From positions 2,160,001-2,224,000 of the forward strand of contig JARHVA010001472.1 of assembly GCA_037957365.1 (NCBI GenBank): a stretch of DNA of 64,000 bases. Direction: 5' to 3'. This stretch comes from Torreya grandis. Taxonomy: Eukaryota; Streptophyta; Pinopsida; Cupressales; Taxaceae. Position 1 is the stretch's first letter; every line of letters starts with the position of its first letter. A program made the translations under genes and the position numbers. Positions 36,081 through 49,800 of this stretch are shown here, one piece after another. The notes beneath the pieces are model-generated. The model was not told where the DNA came from and ran no database searches. It saw only the letters and a program-made list of their open reading frames with translations.

Positions 36081-36219
36081 GGACATAATTTGAATAAGGA
36101 TTATCCAAGATTGATGTTAGTCTTGGCAAATTTGCAACTGTAGCAACCTGCTTCATGCAGCATATGGTGATTCCAAAAAGTTCTAAGATCTTGGTTTCAG
36201 ACTAGTAAGCCCATTTTTC

Positions 36220-37830
36220 ATGCCAAAGGTGACTACAAGATCAAATTATAAAGGTATTTCATTCGATTTTGATGAGTTACCTTTGTTTTTAGTCAAGAAA
36301 AAGAGGTTCCTTCATACTTTTCCCTACACCAAGTCTCTTAAAAGAAGGATTATTGCCCTTTAATACAAGTTTTCCCAAGGATTTTAGGATGGATATAAAC
36401 CTACCTTTTTGGGCCTTCAATGGAGGATCTTCCCTAAATCTTGCACAATATGATAACATCCCAGTGGTATCCCTCAAGAGTGTCCCATATTTTAGTGGAG
36501 AGATCACTATTACACCCATTGAGCATATAAGAGATACGGATAATTTTTGTAATATCCATAATGTCACCCAAGATAATGTAGCCATTAGGTTTTTGGAAAT
36601 ATCTTTCAATGGAAAATCATTGTAGTGGTACAGAACCTTAGCCCCTAGTTACATTGATTCATGGATTAGGAGATAAGTTGATTAAAAGATTTGAGGATAA
36701 GAGTGATCATCTTTCCCTAGTTAAGTAATTAACCACCATAAAGAGACCCCCCCCAAGAATTCATGAAGTATTTAAACTCTAGGTTCCAAAATAGATGGGA
36801 TAGAATTCCAACTCTTATGAGGGTTACCCCAAACTATGCATTCCTTTACTATCTCAAGTCCATAAATAGTGACATAGCTATTACAATACAATACATGGGG
36901 GGAGAGACTCTACCTGATGCTTATGACCTTGTAATCAAAGCTAAAAATAATCTTATCCAAGCTATAAAAATCTCCCCTAGGCCTCTTATGCCACTATTTC
37001 CCGATATTCATCCTTCTACTCTAGTTCTTTCTCCTCTTCTTACATATACTAATCATGAACAAGCTACCCCTAGCCATTTACATGAAATATAAAATATAGA
37101 AAACCTAGTTAAATCCTAGGGGAATGAGATATTGGATTTAAAGAGACAATAACCTCAACATTATAAGTCTTATCAAGGTCCTTATCAACCCCAATAGTCC
37201 TATTAGTCCAATAGGCCTCTTTTTCAAGACAATTCCTAAGAAAAATGGAATATTACTCAAGCCAAACCATACAATAGTTTCAATCCAAATGTTTCCTCTT
37301 ATTAAAGGGCCTTAGTACTAGTTAAAAACAATCTTGTGCAAAATTATAGACAATATCAACCTCATGATTAGTCTTCCTATCAGAATGATGAATTTAATCA
37401 ATATTTCATGGCTTAGTGTGGAACAATACCTTTTATGACTCAATTTGAGGTGTCTAATCAATGAGAAGCTAATTAAAGGTAATTCCAATCAGATGTCACT
37501 CTAGTGAATTGGAAAGAGGGAGATTGGTGTGTAACTAACTATCTGGGAGAGACAAGTAAGGTTGGTAATTCTATAGTAGCTAATATTAGGTCTAAAAAGA
37601 GGGCAATAGAAGAAACCCAAGGGGTGGGTAAAGGATATTATTCACATTTTCAAGTGCCTAAAGGGATGAATGGGTCTAATACAACCACTAAAGTTTTATA
37701 AACATAAATAAATCAAAATATGAAGAATATTGTAGCACCTCAACTTTCACAAACACAAGCTCAAAATAACATTGCAGCTCCTTGAGGATAGTCAAGGCTT
37801 GGTAATTATTTTATAAACATCATATATTAG
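36220..37830 (+). pseudogene. Gag of element B (Ty3/gypsy), decayed
   Basis: ATG at 36,220 opens MPKVTTRSNYKG. After a frame change near 36,350 the capsid appears: L-P-F-W-A-F-N-G, then I-T-P-I-E-H-I-R and F-L-E-I-S-F-N-G-K-S (36,353-36,620). After another shift come W-Y-R-T-L-A-P, R-F-E-D-K-S-D-H-L-S and W-D-R-I-P-T-L (36,620-37,092). The R-F..W-D-R-I-P pattern is typical of plant Ty3 capsids. Beyond 37,100 is a Gln/Tyr/Pro-rich stretch full of TAG/TAA in place of CAG/CAA, then a linker ORF at 37,504-37,701. No zinc knuckle found. Confidence 0.83.
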
Positions 37831-37999
37831 ATGAATAAGGTTCATGTGAGTATCCAAATGTGGGATAAATTATTCATTCTTGGTCAAAAATCTCTACTCT
37901 AAGAAGAATTGTCTAAGCTCAACCTACTAGTAGGACAAGCAAGGAAAGAGGGTACAATTTTCATTAATACTTCCACAACTACTGATAGACAACCTAGTA

Positions 38000-38660
38000 A
38001 GTATGGAAATCCCCCTCCCTTCTACCTTTCTCTTATTTTAGGTGACTACTTAGTTTAAAATTGTATGATTGATAGTGGTGATAGTAATTCAATAATTCTT
38101 AAACTAGTAACTAATCAATTAGGCCTAAATTATGAACCAATCACTAAGGGAGTCCTTAAACTAGACGAGTCAGCTACCAAGACCTTAGGTGTAATAAAGG
38201 GTTTGAATTTTACCTTGGATGCTTGTCTTAACTTTTTAGTCCCTCATGATGTCTTTGTAATAGACCTACCTCCATATTTTTTCCTATGTCTATCTAGGGA
38301 GTTTACAGCTAATATTGGGGGTTATTTAGCATCAAATTGGTCTTACATGGTGTTTAGGACTAGATATGGTACTAAGGTCAAAATTTAGTCTGAACCAATG
38401 GCTAGGTTTCACATATAACCTTATATGCCTCAAGCCCCAAATGTCAATTGTACCATTCTTGATGAAGAATACTTTCATGTTGACTAAGAACCAAATTATT
38501 CCCTTGAAGGTGTATCTAACCTCTTCCTTGATGAGTGGGGAGCTAAAAATTATGAGTTTGATCCATATAATCCCATATAAGAGATAATTAAGGGAACACA
38601 TATTATTCATGAAGAATGTGATGGACTTCCTGAAGTAAGTTCTAATTTTAGTTTTCAAAA
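38000..38660 (+). pseudogene. Retroviral-type protease of element B, active site altered
   Basis: The frame around 38,065-38,388 gives M-I-D-S-G-D-S-N at the active-site loop (Asp codon at 38,071-38,073), then T-L-G-V-I-K-G-L, D-L-P-P-Y-F-F and L-S-R-E-F-T-A-N-I-G-G-Y-L, the plant Ty3 protease order. The loop Ala after D-S-G is Asp. The frame goes on past a stop with E-P-M-A-R-F-H and ends in a charged tail (to about 39,130). No reverse transcriptase follows anywhere before the end of B. Confidence 0.83.
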
Positions 38661-39131
38661 GGCTACATTAGGAAATTATTTTTTGCATATGGAAGATGAT
38701 GATGTTCCAAATATGATAAAGCGTGGTATTCACAATGAGGATGCAGTTCTACCTATAAAAGAATAAGAAATTCATGAGTATGAGACTCAAGGAGGATTTT
38801 ATTATATGTGGCAAAAATATCATGCCATAATGCAAGAATTTGAAGTGACTAGGTTTTCACCTCCTCAAAATAGATATGGACCTGACGATGAGGTCAATGA
38901 TAGGTCTAATGAACATAGAAAGGAGTATGAAAAGCCTATCAAATATAAAATAACCTTGAAATAACATGATCAAGTTAAGATAGAGGTTTTTGAGAATGAT
39001 GAGAAGCATAGACGCCAAGCTGATCATAATTAACTTGCAAATGTATTTAGCAAACAAGAAATCAAGCTTGATGAATATAGACACCAACTACATCATAATT
39101 CAAATGAATTTGAGGTTGTGAAAGCCTCATG
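38661..39131 (+). pseudogene. Charged tail after the protease of element B
   Basis: Same frame as the protease, rich in Glu, Asp, Lys and Tyr, with TAG/TAA/TGA stops. No domain recognised. It is cut by element C and picks up again at 52,125. Confidence 0.5.
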
Positions 39132-39136
39132 ATCCT
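39132..39136. repeat. TSD ATCCT (left copy)
   Basis: Matches 52,120-52,124 exactly and abuts the first base of the C LTR. Confidence 0.82.
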
Positions 39137-42100
39137 TAACTAATTTTGACCCCAAGGTCAAAATTTCAACCCTTATAGGCAAAAACTTTCTTGTCATGTC
39201 TTGTTAGTCTTGTTCATATCCCATTACATGTCTTAGTGGTCTTCAAATAGTCTTTATAAGGTCTTATTAGCATTGTTTAAGGTAAATTTGGAGAAATTAA
39301 GGTAATGTTTTGTTTTGGTCGTATAGTGGTCTAGTCATGTCATGAAGCAATGAGAGTTGGATAAGAGGTGTAATAGGGTCCTTATTTGCTTCTTCAAGTC
39401 ATTTCATTCCTTTATCACCTTGTTTAAACATTTCATGTTGATTTGGAAAGTTTAAGGTTATTTTATGGATTTTAAGGTAGTGTTTTATGAGAAAAAGGTG
39501 ATTTTTGCCAATCTCCATGTATGCTAAAGTCCACCAAAGTTAATAATACATACAAGACTCTTTCCAAGATCCTTGGAGAAATTTTATAACTTCCCTATAT
39601 GTTATCAAGTTGGAAAGAAGTTAGAATCTTAGATTTCAATGTTTAGAAGGGAGTTTAATGAAATTATACGGGATTGTTGAGATCATGTATAGGTGATAAT
39701 AGTTTTAGAACATCCTTTCATCTTCCACAAGTAATATTCACCCTCAAGAAGCTTGCATAGGTCTCAGGAAGACATGATACTCTTTCTCTCTCCCATCGCT
39801 CTCTTCATAAGCTCATGAAGGCCATTTTCAAGTGAATGGTATAGGCCATATAGGTGGAGTTGGAGTATAATATTTTGACCAGATTTGGGTACCCTATATA
39901 CTATAAAATAGTGTCATTAGTTGTTTTATTGAGCTCTTTATATTTATTAACAATTGCTAAGGAGCTAAGGTGATTTTTGAGGTTTTAATCCCCACTAGCT
40001 TAATTCTAGGTAATCCTTATTACAAGAATGAACTCATTGAATCATGATAATAATTTGGATGGATCCTCATAGGAATGTAAATGAATTTCACACCTTCATG
40101 CACCAAATTGGCATGTGGGGAAAGCATTTTGGCAAGAAAAGTTATTCTTTTCCATGGTTTGTAGAGTTGATTGTTATAGATTCTATTTGTTTCAGGGTTT
40201 TCAATGTTTGAGGGGATAAATGAAGGTTATATACCATGTTCTCATTTAATCTAAAACTTTACATCTCCATTAACAACTCTCAATGTTGATCTCAATATAA
40301 TTCTCTCCAAGCAACTCACAATGATGACTGTGAATATGATTGCCTGCATAAAAATGATTTAAAGAGCTTATAAGTGTACAATTTAAAAGGTATTTGAGGT
40401 TTTTTAATTGTTGATAAGTTTGTTGATATAATGGAATAATATACAATGCTTAAGAGGTCATGTTGGCACATTTTCAAAGTCTAAAGCATAAAGAATGTAG
40501 ACCTACAGGTCTGTAGACTGTAGGTCTACTTTATGTTCTCATGTGAAGTACATTAGAATGTGTCTCAATATCAGTTTTAAATCATGAGTAATGGAGGCAA
40601 TGTGGTAATATTATGCTTGGGTAATCATTAAGGAATAGTGGATAGGAGGTGGTCTTAAGACCCAAGGTCAAAAGAACACAATATGACAAATAGGTTCGAT
40701 TTGATGGATACGCTTGGTTTTCAACTTGAGAAGAAGACATATGCATAACAGTGATTTTGGAGTTTCAAACCTAGATCATGGACAATCACAAATTTAATTT
40801 GAGGTTAAAGGAAAGACTCAAGAGACTCCTTCCTAATAGTCTATACAAGTAGAAAAGAGACCTACATGTTATAGACCTATAGGTCCCCATTTTGAACAAA
40901 AAGAGCCAATGGTCATGTAAGAGGATAGGCATGAAACATGAATAAATGATAATATGAGAGATAACTTACAACAATCCATACCTAAACCATTTGGATTCAA
41001 ATTAAGGTCAAGAAGATTGAGCCTATAACCTTAATTATACTACATAGGTATGCATATGAAGGCAAGAAGGTAGAGGTTTGGAAATGCCATGAAAAGGTCA
41101 ATAGAAACTATAAGATAAAGAGAGAATAAATTATAATGAAGTTTGATTAATTTCAAGGGCCATGATGGATTTAAGAGCCCAATTCTAAAGACTAAATGTT
41201 GAGACCATCTTAATGAACACCTACAAGTAGGCCTAAATAATCAAGGAATATGTGTGTGTTGGGAAGTGTAGGGTTTTGGACAAGTTGAGAAGGTTCTAAA
41301 TTATCAATGATATGACAAGGGTTATTGAGATGTTCAAAAGTTTGAAGTAAAGACCTTGAAACCCAAAAATGTATTTAGGCATATAAATTAGTATCTACAT
41401 GTTTTCTAAGCAAGAAAGGCTATGTTCAAACCTTTAGAAGAGAATGCCATACACAGTCAGTGAGAGGGGAGTTGGTTGAGATCATGACCAAGTAATGAGA
41501 TCATCTAAGGTCAAATAATTCAATAGACCTAAAAGAGGTTAAAAAACATGATAGGTCAAGACTCATCTCAACCATGCTTTCACACCCATGAAGCTATAGG
41601 CTTTCTTACATGGCTACGTGAAATTTTCTTGCTTAGAGTAGAAAGAGGAGGTCTAAGGAAATGAAAACCATTTGAAGATGGTTTCTTGATGATAGTAGGA
41701 TCTCATTTAGATCCTTAGAACTAATGAAAAAGTGAGGAAAAGGAGATAAGATTTATTTAGGCCTAATAGGTCTAAATTAAAACAACACAAACTTGTATAG
41801 GTTGATAAAGAATAGTCTTTCGAGGGTGAGTTGAGACATAAGGACTCAAAAATGGAATAAACATAATCATGAGGGTTTCTTATAGTGTTATACTCACAGA
41901 CCCTAGGCATCAACTAACAATGAGCATGATAGTTCTAAATAATAAGAATGGAAGAGGAACATTTGAACATGGAGGAATGAGTATTATAGACCTTAAAAGG
42001 TCATTGGAAGTTCAGGACAAACTCAAGATGGCTCTCTCATACCTCATCTCTCTCTAGCCCTCATATATACACAGTCATCCACCCGACAAGCCACCAACTT

Positions 42101-44317
42101 TCACTTAGAACTCTCACAAGGTTATGCATGGTAATAAATGGTGTTTGGAGATTGTGGAAAGGTCCCCTCACTATGAATTTGTGGCATTTGGAGAGACAAA
42201 GAGGATCTGTTCTTTATGAACAATCCTTAAGAATAAACATGCCTAAAACCCTTCCTAAACCCTGCATAAGAACCTGATAGGAGAAATAAGACTTAAAATG
42301 GATGCTAATGGATATATTTAACCTCTAAATTATTTTTGTGATCTTCCAAGGTCTCATGAGCACCTTGGAATGGTAGTGGTTCTTATATGCAAGTATATAG
42401 GTGTACAAAATAGGGCATAATACATAGTTGTAGGTGTATTTGTAGGTATATAGGGTATAGATTGGTTTATAAACCAATTTTATAGGTATATAATCAGTTC
42501 ATAAAATTTATAAAACCTTAAAAACACTTTTGCATGTCCCTTAATATGATATATAAGCTCTTCAAGTCAGCTACTTGGTAAAGAAGGGAGAAATGCATGG
42601 TTTAGTAAGTTAAAAGACCTATCTATAAACCTATCTAAAAACACCTTAAGAGACTTCTATTCAACATTATGAGTTGTAAGATGATGTTTTAAACCTCAAA
42701 AAACTCATTAAAATCACTAGAACATGAAAAAATAATTTAAAAACACTCAAATTGTCTCTCATACATGTCAAATGCCTAAACTAGGGTTTTTTACCATTTC
42801 ATGGTTGACCCATCCATACAGGGTTTCAGGATCTAAAAATTGGCATGGAGGTTGGCCTTGGAATGGTTAAAGTGAATGAAATGATTTTAATAAGTTTCAC
42901 ATGTGTGGGAGTGTCTTTGGGCCAAAAGTCAATTTCTAGGTAAGGAGGCCTAATTGAGGAGAGAGAATGGCAAAAAAAGACACTTACACTCAGAGTCAGG
43001 ACATGAAATTTGGAATGGATCTATAAATCCATACTAGGTCTTCAAATATGTGATCAAATTATCAATAAAATTTATACATTATCATACATAAGGAGGTTTA
43101 TACATTTTTTGGGCTATAAGGAATGAGGCCAAATGAGAGATTTTGGTGTAAAATGGAATATTGAGGAGAGTTTGCTGACTCCAAATGAATTTTTGTGGGT
43201 ATGATATGATATGTATATGCCTTACATGATGATATAAAATATTTTATAATATGAACTCAAGTTTTAACACTTGTAAGCAAGATTAGCCTAATGAGATGAA
43301 GGGGTTTCAAGACACCTAAGGAGATGGATGGTGATTGCCATTGAAATGTTAGTTGGAGAGATTCTAAAACTGATGAAATGTGTTAAGAGTAGAGCTAGAA
43401 TATAACCCAACATAGTCTAATATTGAAGAGTGCCACTTGTCCATTCACAAGCCAAGGAAAAGGGTTGTTTTGAAGAGCAAAGTGAAGTGTTAAGAAAAGT
43501 TTGAAACTTCCATGTCACAGGGAATAAAAGAGCATATTCAAGAGATAAAAACTTGTCATTGAAGACTTGATAGGGTGGTTTCATAACTATCTCTTATTGT
43601 AACTCTCTTTTAGACACTTATCTCTTCCTTTCTCATCTGCCCTTCTCCTTCTCTCTCACATTCCTCTATATATTCATCCTTATAAGTTGGTATCCTCCAC
43701 CTGGATATGAAAAATCCCTACCCTTTTACAAGCCTTTAATTGATGAGAAACTTCTAGTCTAATCTCCTTCATTTTTTGGTTTCAATGTGTATGCTTGAAT
43801 AGTTGATCATGCTAAGTGATAGTTTTGCTTCCTTGGCACGTTTGTCTTTTCTTTGATTCATGTTTAGTTAGGAATCCTCTTTGTATGTCTTGTGAATTGT
43901 CAAAGTGAGGTATAAAGGTTTAGTGAGTTTTATTTTTAATAGTGTCATGTCATGACTTATTGACTAGTCCTTCCAGCTCAATCATTCTTCACAATCTTCA
44001 TGAGAAGTATTGATGTAAAGAGGTAGATTTGGAGAAGTGTTTGTTTCAGGTTAATCTCATGTTTGAAGTGTATTTATAGTTGTTTGGTATTGGTCCAACA
44101 TATTTGTTGCATCACCCCATTAGAATATATTACTCTCCCTTTTCCTTGCAAGTGGTAGATTAGTGTTTGAGCCTAAGTGATTCATCAAGGGGAACTATCC
44201 CTTTAACCTAGAGATTCACCTCTCCAATAGGTAAACCACAACCTTGAGGTGTTTTCATGCTATTTTAAATTTGGAAGGATTGAACTACCTTCCAATGGGT
44301 GAAAATTTGTTGCAATA
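39137..44317 (+). repeat. Left LTR of element C
   Basis: Starts TAACTAATTTTGACC (TGACTAA in the other copies) and ends TTGCAATA. Near the start is the hairpin ATTTTGACC-ccaa-GGTCAAAAT (39,142-39,163). A TATA-like ctatatatt at 43,666-43,674 lies after a 50-bp pyrimidine tract, about 650 bp before the LTR end. The many short open frames inside are not conserved as proteins between the copies. Confidence 0.9.
43666..43674 (+). promoter_or_regulatory. TATA-like box in the left LTR of C
   Basis: ctatatatt after a long CT-rich (Y-patch-like) tract. Kept in the right LTR (51,460-51,468) and in LTR A (minus strand, 234-242). Confidence 0.55.
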
Positions 44318-44340
44318 GTTTTGGCATGCTCGATAGGACT
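44318..44340 (+). other. Probable primer site region of element C
   Basis: GTTTTGGCATGCTCGATAGG directly follows the LTR, in the position of the tRNA primer site. The matching tRNA was not identified. Confidence 0.45.
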
Positions 44341-44553
44341 AACATCCAAAGTTGTAGAAGGATTCTTAGTGTTTTTCTTATACATATCAGCCTTTAGAAG
44401 CATTCAAAACATCAATGGCAACTCTGTGCATAATCAACTAGTTATAGCAGCCCAATTACTTGTTCAAAGTAAGTTGTGATTTCAATTCATTATCTTGATA
44501 AGGTTATTATGGTTTATTTTGAAGTAGAGTTCAATTTCATGCAAGTTGGTGAA

Positions 44554-46545
44554 GCTTTTCAAGCCTAGAGTACCCCTTATTAGCCTAACCATAAGCCTTA
44601 TCAATCCTAAAATGAACCTTATCATAAGCATGATGGTTCATATCAATGCTTTAGTACTCTTTAATAGTCTCCTTAGCAGTCCAACTACATACTTCAATAG
44701 CCCTATGAATCTTTTCATCATCCTTACTATCAAGAATATCACTCTTACCCTCATTTTGAGCCATATCAGTCTTATGATCAACCTACATCATCCCTATATG
44801 GCCATGTTAATACATATAAATATCCTTGACTTCAACCATGTTATCCTTCTCCTCCTCCTCCACTAGCTTCCCAAGATTTTCAATATGAAATGGAGAGCAA
44901 AGTACTAGAATTGTCAAGAAAGGTTTGTTCAACTTCCCAATATGAATAAGTGATTGGGTGGTTTGTAGATGTATCTAATGATCCACTAGAGAGGATTGAG
45001 TTGTGTGATGTTTTATTGGAGAGAATGGTGATTTGGGAAAGTCAAAAAAATGAGTTTGATCATTTTTTTCAATAAACCCCTTATGTTCCTTATCACCCTT
45101 CCTATGATCCATATCCTCAATAAGAACCTCAAAGAGAGCCAATACAATCTCCAAGAGAACCTACTACTATCAAAATCCCAAATTGGAACCAAGTAGTGAA
45201 GTCTTGGGAGAAGTAAGAGGAACAGAGCCAAGTTCAAGTGATTGAAGTTAAAGAAAACCTTGATCCTATTCAAACCCCATTACCCTCTCCTCAAGAACCC
45301 AAATCTATTCCATCTTTGAGGTCTATCCAAAAAGTTTTTCAAAATAAGGAGATCCTAATTGAGAAGGATGGAAATCAAGTGACATCTATTGAAGAACCTC
45401 AAGAAGATTATAAGAAGAGTGAAGTAATTATTGAGGAGAATGAAGTGTCTATTGGCCAATCAAACTTGTTTTCCCTTCAAGATTTCCTAGAAGAGTCTTC
45501 CATATCCAAGACCCCAATTTTCAAGAGTACCCCCTACATTCCAAAGATAATTCATGAGCCACCTACCATACCTCATAATCTATCTCCAACTCATGAAACT
45601 ACTCATCACCCTCCTACCATCTCCCTTATTGAGAAAGAACATGTCCTATGAGAGATAAATGAAGAAGAAGTTGCAGTTGAAAGTAAGGTCTAAGGAGAGT
45701 GTGACAAATATTATTCAAGTGAGTTTCATGAGGAGATATCCATTAGTACTCCACTTGGAGAAGAAAGAGGCAATTTATTTTTCAAAAGTGAGGTTTTAGG
45801 AGATGGTATTGATGGTGTGATTCAAGAATAAGATCCAATTTCATCTAACTTTATTGAGGTTACAACTGGTACTGAGCTTGAAGGATCTCTAAGTAAGTAA
45901 GTTGAGGTTATGAATGATGTTAATATAGTCCATAATGAATAAAAAGATGAACTTGAAGAAGCTGCCTTGTAATCACACCATGACTACATAGAAGGATTTG
46001 AAACTCTTATCAATCCTATAGCCCTTGAGGGGAAAGATGAAGATTTTCTTCTAATTAGTCTTGTTCATGTTGATCAAAGAGGAGAGGGCAAATATAATTG
46101 GTAGAATTATATTGAAATCCTTTAAGATATTGAAGGCCTTTTAAAAGGTAAATTACCTTTTGAATATCATGCTCATGAGGAGATTGAACAAGACACGCTC
46201 ATTAAGGATAATGGTGTAGCTTGGAGTGATTATGTAAAACTCCTTGAATAGATTGATGAGCTTGCAGTAGCTGGTAAGAAGTATAATGTCACTCAAGATG
46301 TTATTGAGGCCCAAAAAGCATGCCTAGATAGATCATCATTAGTTGAGGTTACATTTAAGTAGCATCATGAGAAGGATCTTGAAGCACAATATGAGTATGT
46401 GTTCATAGGAGACTGGTTTATAGTTATCACTTCACTTGAGATCATGACATGAGGAGTGGCATTCAAGGAAAGGATGAAGACAATAATACCAATGTTCAAG
46501 AAGTAGCTTGCCTTATGCCATTTGTCACTTCATATAGAAACATAT
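44554..46545 (+). pseudogene. Unrecognised ORF in the interior of element C, decayed
   Basis: A single frame of about 660 codons without visible frameshift but with 15 or more stops, each explained by CAA to TAA, CAG to TAG or CGA to TGA. The first third is rich in Pro, Tyr and Gln (repeats like H-P-Y-Y-Q, S-Y-D-Q-P). The middle (45,238-45,651) is open and acidic: Q-T-P-L-P-S-P-Q-E-P, then Glu/Ile-rich text and Pro/Thr/His-rich text. The last third is acidic, with few hydrophobic blocks. No capsid, zinc-knuckle, protease or pol motif. It could be a much diverged Gag, but nothing in it proves that. Confidence 0.6.
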
Positions 46546-46852
46546 AGCACAAGCTTCCCATTTAATCCAGGAGGAAGGAATTGTTTTTAGGTCAGTTGTA
46601 TATAGTTAGTTTCTTCCTTGTTTGTTGGGTTCCATAAGTGTTTGCTAGCACATGTGTGTGTTTGTCTTCTTTGTTTGGTGTGTGTTGTCCTTGTTTTGTG
46701 TGGTTTAGGGGTAAAATCAATTTGTCTTGTCAAGGTCATGGTTTGGTTAGGTCTGAATCTAACTTAATATGACTCTATTACCTAATGGAAGGACAAGACT
46801 ACTATTTTATCTAGCATAGTAGACATGCTACCCCTATGAATCATGAATTTAT
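46546..46852. other. 3' untranslated part of element C
   Basis: TG-rich stretch (tgtgtgtttgtcttc...) then AT-rich DNA up to the right LTR. No clear polypurine tract. A similar TG-rich stretch ends element B at about 52,440-52,570. Confidence 0.5.
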
Positions 46853-49800
46853 TGACTAATTTTGACCCCAAGGTCAAAATGTCAACCCCTATAAGCAAAA
46901 AATTTATGGTCATGTATTTATAGTCTTTTTCATATCCCATTATATGCCTTATTTATCTTAACATAGTCTTTATAATGTCTTATTAGCATTGCTTAAGTTA
47001 AATTTGGAGAAATTAAGGTAATGTATTATTTTGGTCTTGTAGTGGTCTAGTCATGTCATGAAACAATGAGAGTTGGCTAAGAGGTATCATAGGGTCACTA
47101 GTTGCCTATTAAAGTAATTTTATTATTTCATCACCTTCTTTATACATTTAATGTTTATTTGTAAAGTTTAAGGTTCTTTTGTGGACTTTAAGGTAATGTT
47201 TTATGAGGAAAAAGGTGGTCTTTGCTAACTTTCATGTATGTCAAAGCCCACCAAAGTGAATAATCCATAAAATAATATTTAAAGGGTCCTTTTATCATAT
47301 TTTTAACTTCCTTATATGTTATAAAGTTATAAATAAGTCATAATCTTAGATTTCAATGCTTAGAAGGGAGTTTAATGCACTTGTACATACTTGTTGAGAT
47401 CATCTACAAGTAAAAATGGTTTTAGAACATACTTTCATATTCCTCAAGTCATATTAACCCTCAATAATCTTTCATAGGTCTAAAAAATTCAAAATACTAT
47501 TTCTCTCTCCCATCACTCTCTTCACAAGCTCATGAAGGTCATTTTCAAGTGAATGGTACAGGTTGTACAGGTGGAGTTGGAGTCTAAGATTTTAACCAAA
47601 GTTTTGGACCCATATGGAATATAAATTAACATAATTTTTTGTTTGATTTAGCTCCTTATATTTAATAACAATTGATAAGAAGCTAATGTGCTTTTTTTAT
47701 GTTTAAATCCCTACTGGCTCAATTTTGGGTGATCTTTATTGCAAGAATGAACTATTTAAAGCATGATAAAAATTGGTATGGATCCTTATAGGTATTAAAA
47801 TTCATTTTATACCTTTATCTACTATATTGGAAAGTGGGTAAATCCTTTTGTCAATAAAAGTTATTCTTTTGCATAGTTTACAGAGTTAACTAGTTATAGT
47901 TTCAATTTATTTAAGGTTTTCAATGTTTGAGGGGATGAATGAAGGTTATATAACATGTTATCATTCAATTTTAATCCATTTATATCTATCAACAACTCTC
48001 CATTTTGATCTCAACACCATTCTCTCCAAGCAACTCACAATATTCTCTCATTTTGATGATCGTGAATAGGACTGCCTACATAAGAATGATTTAAAGAGGT
48101 TTTAAGTGTTTATTTTCAAATTAAATTGAGGTTATTAACTTCTTGATAATTTTTTTGAGATAATTTATAGGAATTTACAATGCTTAATAGGTCATGTAGG
48201 CATATTTTCAAAGTTTAAAGCATAAAGAATGCATACCTATAGGTTTGTAGACCTGTAGTTGTGCATTATGTTCTCATGTGAAGTACATTATAATTTGTCT
48301 CAAGATTAGTTTTAAATATTGATTAATGAATTCAATGTGGTAATATTATGCTTGGGTAAGCATTAAGGACTAGTGGAGAAGAGGTGGTATTAAGCCCTAA
48401 GGTCAAAAGAAGACAAAATGACCTACAAGTTTGCTTTGATGGATACACTTGGTTTTCAAATTGAGAAGAAGACAAATTTATATAAGTGAATTCAGATTTT
48501 GGAATGTAGATCATGTACAAGCAATAATTTCATTTTAGGCTAACTAAAAGACTAGAGAAACTCCTTTCTAACCGTCTATACAAGCAAAAAAGAAACCAAT
48601 AGGTTACAAACCTATAGGTCCCCATTTTGAACAAAAAGAGCCAATGGTCATGTAAGAAGATAGTCATTAAAGAATGAATCAATTATAATATGATAAATGA
48701 CTCAAAATAATACACACTAAAACCATTTGGAGTCAAATTAGGGTCAAAAAGATTGAGCCTACAACCTTAATGCTCCTACAAAGGTCTGCATATGAAGGCA
48801 AAAAGGTAGAGGTTTGAAAGTGACATGAAAGGGTCAATAGACTTTGTAGGATAAAGAGAGAAGAAATTATAGTGAGGTTTGATTAATTTCAAGGGCCATG
48901 ATGGAGTTAAGAGACCAATTCTTAAGACTCAATGTTGAGACCATCCTAATGAACACCTACAACCAGGCCTAAATAGTCAAGGAATAGTTGTGTGTTGTGA
49001 AGTGTAGGGTTTTGGACAAGTTGAGAATGTTTTGAAATATCAATGATATGATAAGGGTTATTGAGATGTTCAAAAAATTTAAGTTAAGACCCTAAAACCC
49101 ACAAATGCATTGAGACATCTAAATGAGTATCTATAGTTTTGCTAAGCAAGAAAGGTTATTTTCAAAGCTTGAGAAAAGAATGTCACACATAGTCAGTGAG
49201 AGAGGAGTTGGTTGAGATCATGACCAAGTAATGAGATCATAATAGGTCAAATAATTAAATATATCTACAGGAGATTCAAAAAGATGACTGTTCAAGACTC
49301 ATCTCAACCTTGCCTTCATAGCCATGAAGCGACATGCTTGTTTACATGGCTAAGTGAAATTTATTTTCTTAGAATGGAGAGAGGGGGTTTGAGGAAATTA
49401 AAACCATTTGAATATGGTTTTATGATGATAGTAAGATCTCATTTAGATCCTCAGACCCAATGCTAAAGAGAGAAAAATCAAATAAGCTATGTTTAGGCCT
49501 AATGGGTCTAAATTCAAATAACACAAACTTGTATAGGTTGATGAAGAATAGTCTGTTGAGGGTGAGTTGAAACATAAGGAATCTAAGGATGTGTTAGTAA
49601 CTTCAATAATAATCTCATTAATTTTTTAATCCTTTGACAGTGGATAAAATAGATTAAACACAATCATTAGGGTTTCTTATAGTGTTATACTCTAAAACCT
49701 AAGGAATCAAATAATAGTGATCATGAAAGTTATAAATAATAAGGATGGAAGAGGAACATTTGAACATATAGGAGTGAGTATTACAGACCTTACCAGGTCA

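Noticed and set aside
44546..44866. Plus-strand 106-codon Ile/Leu-rich frame
   Set aside because: Alternative frame over the Pro/Tyr/Gln-rich section of the element C ORF; its open state comes from composition.
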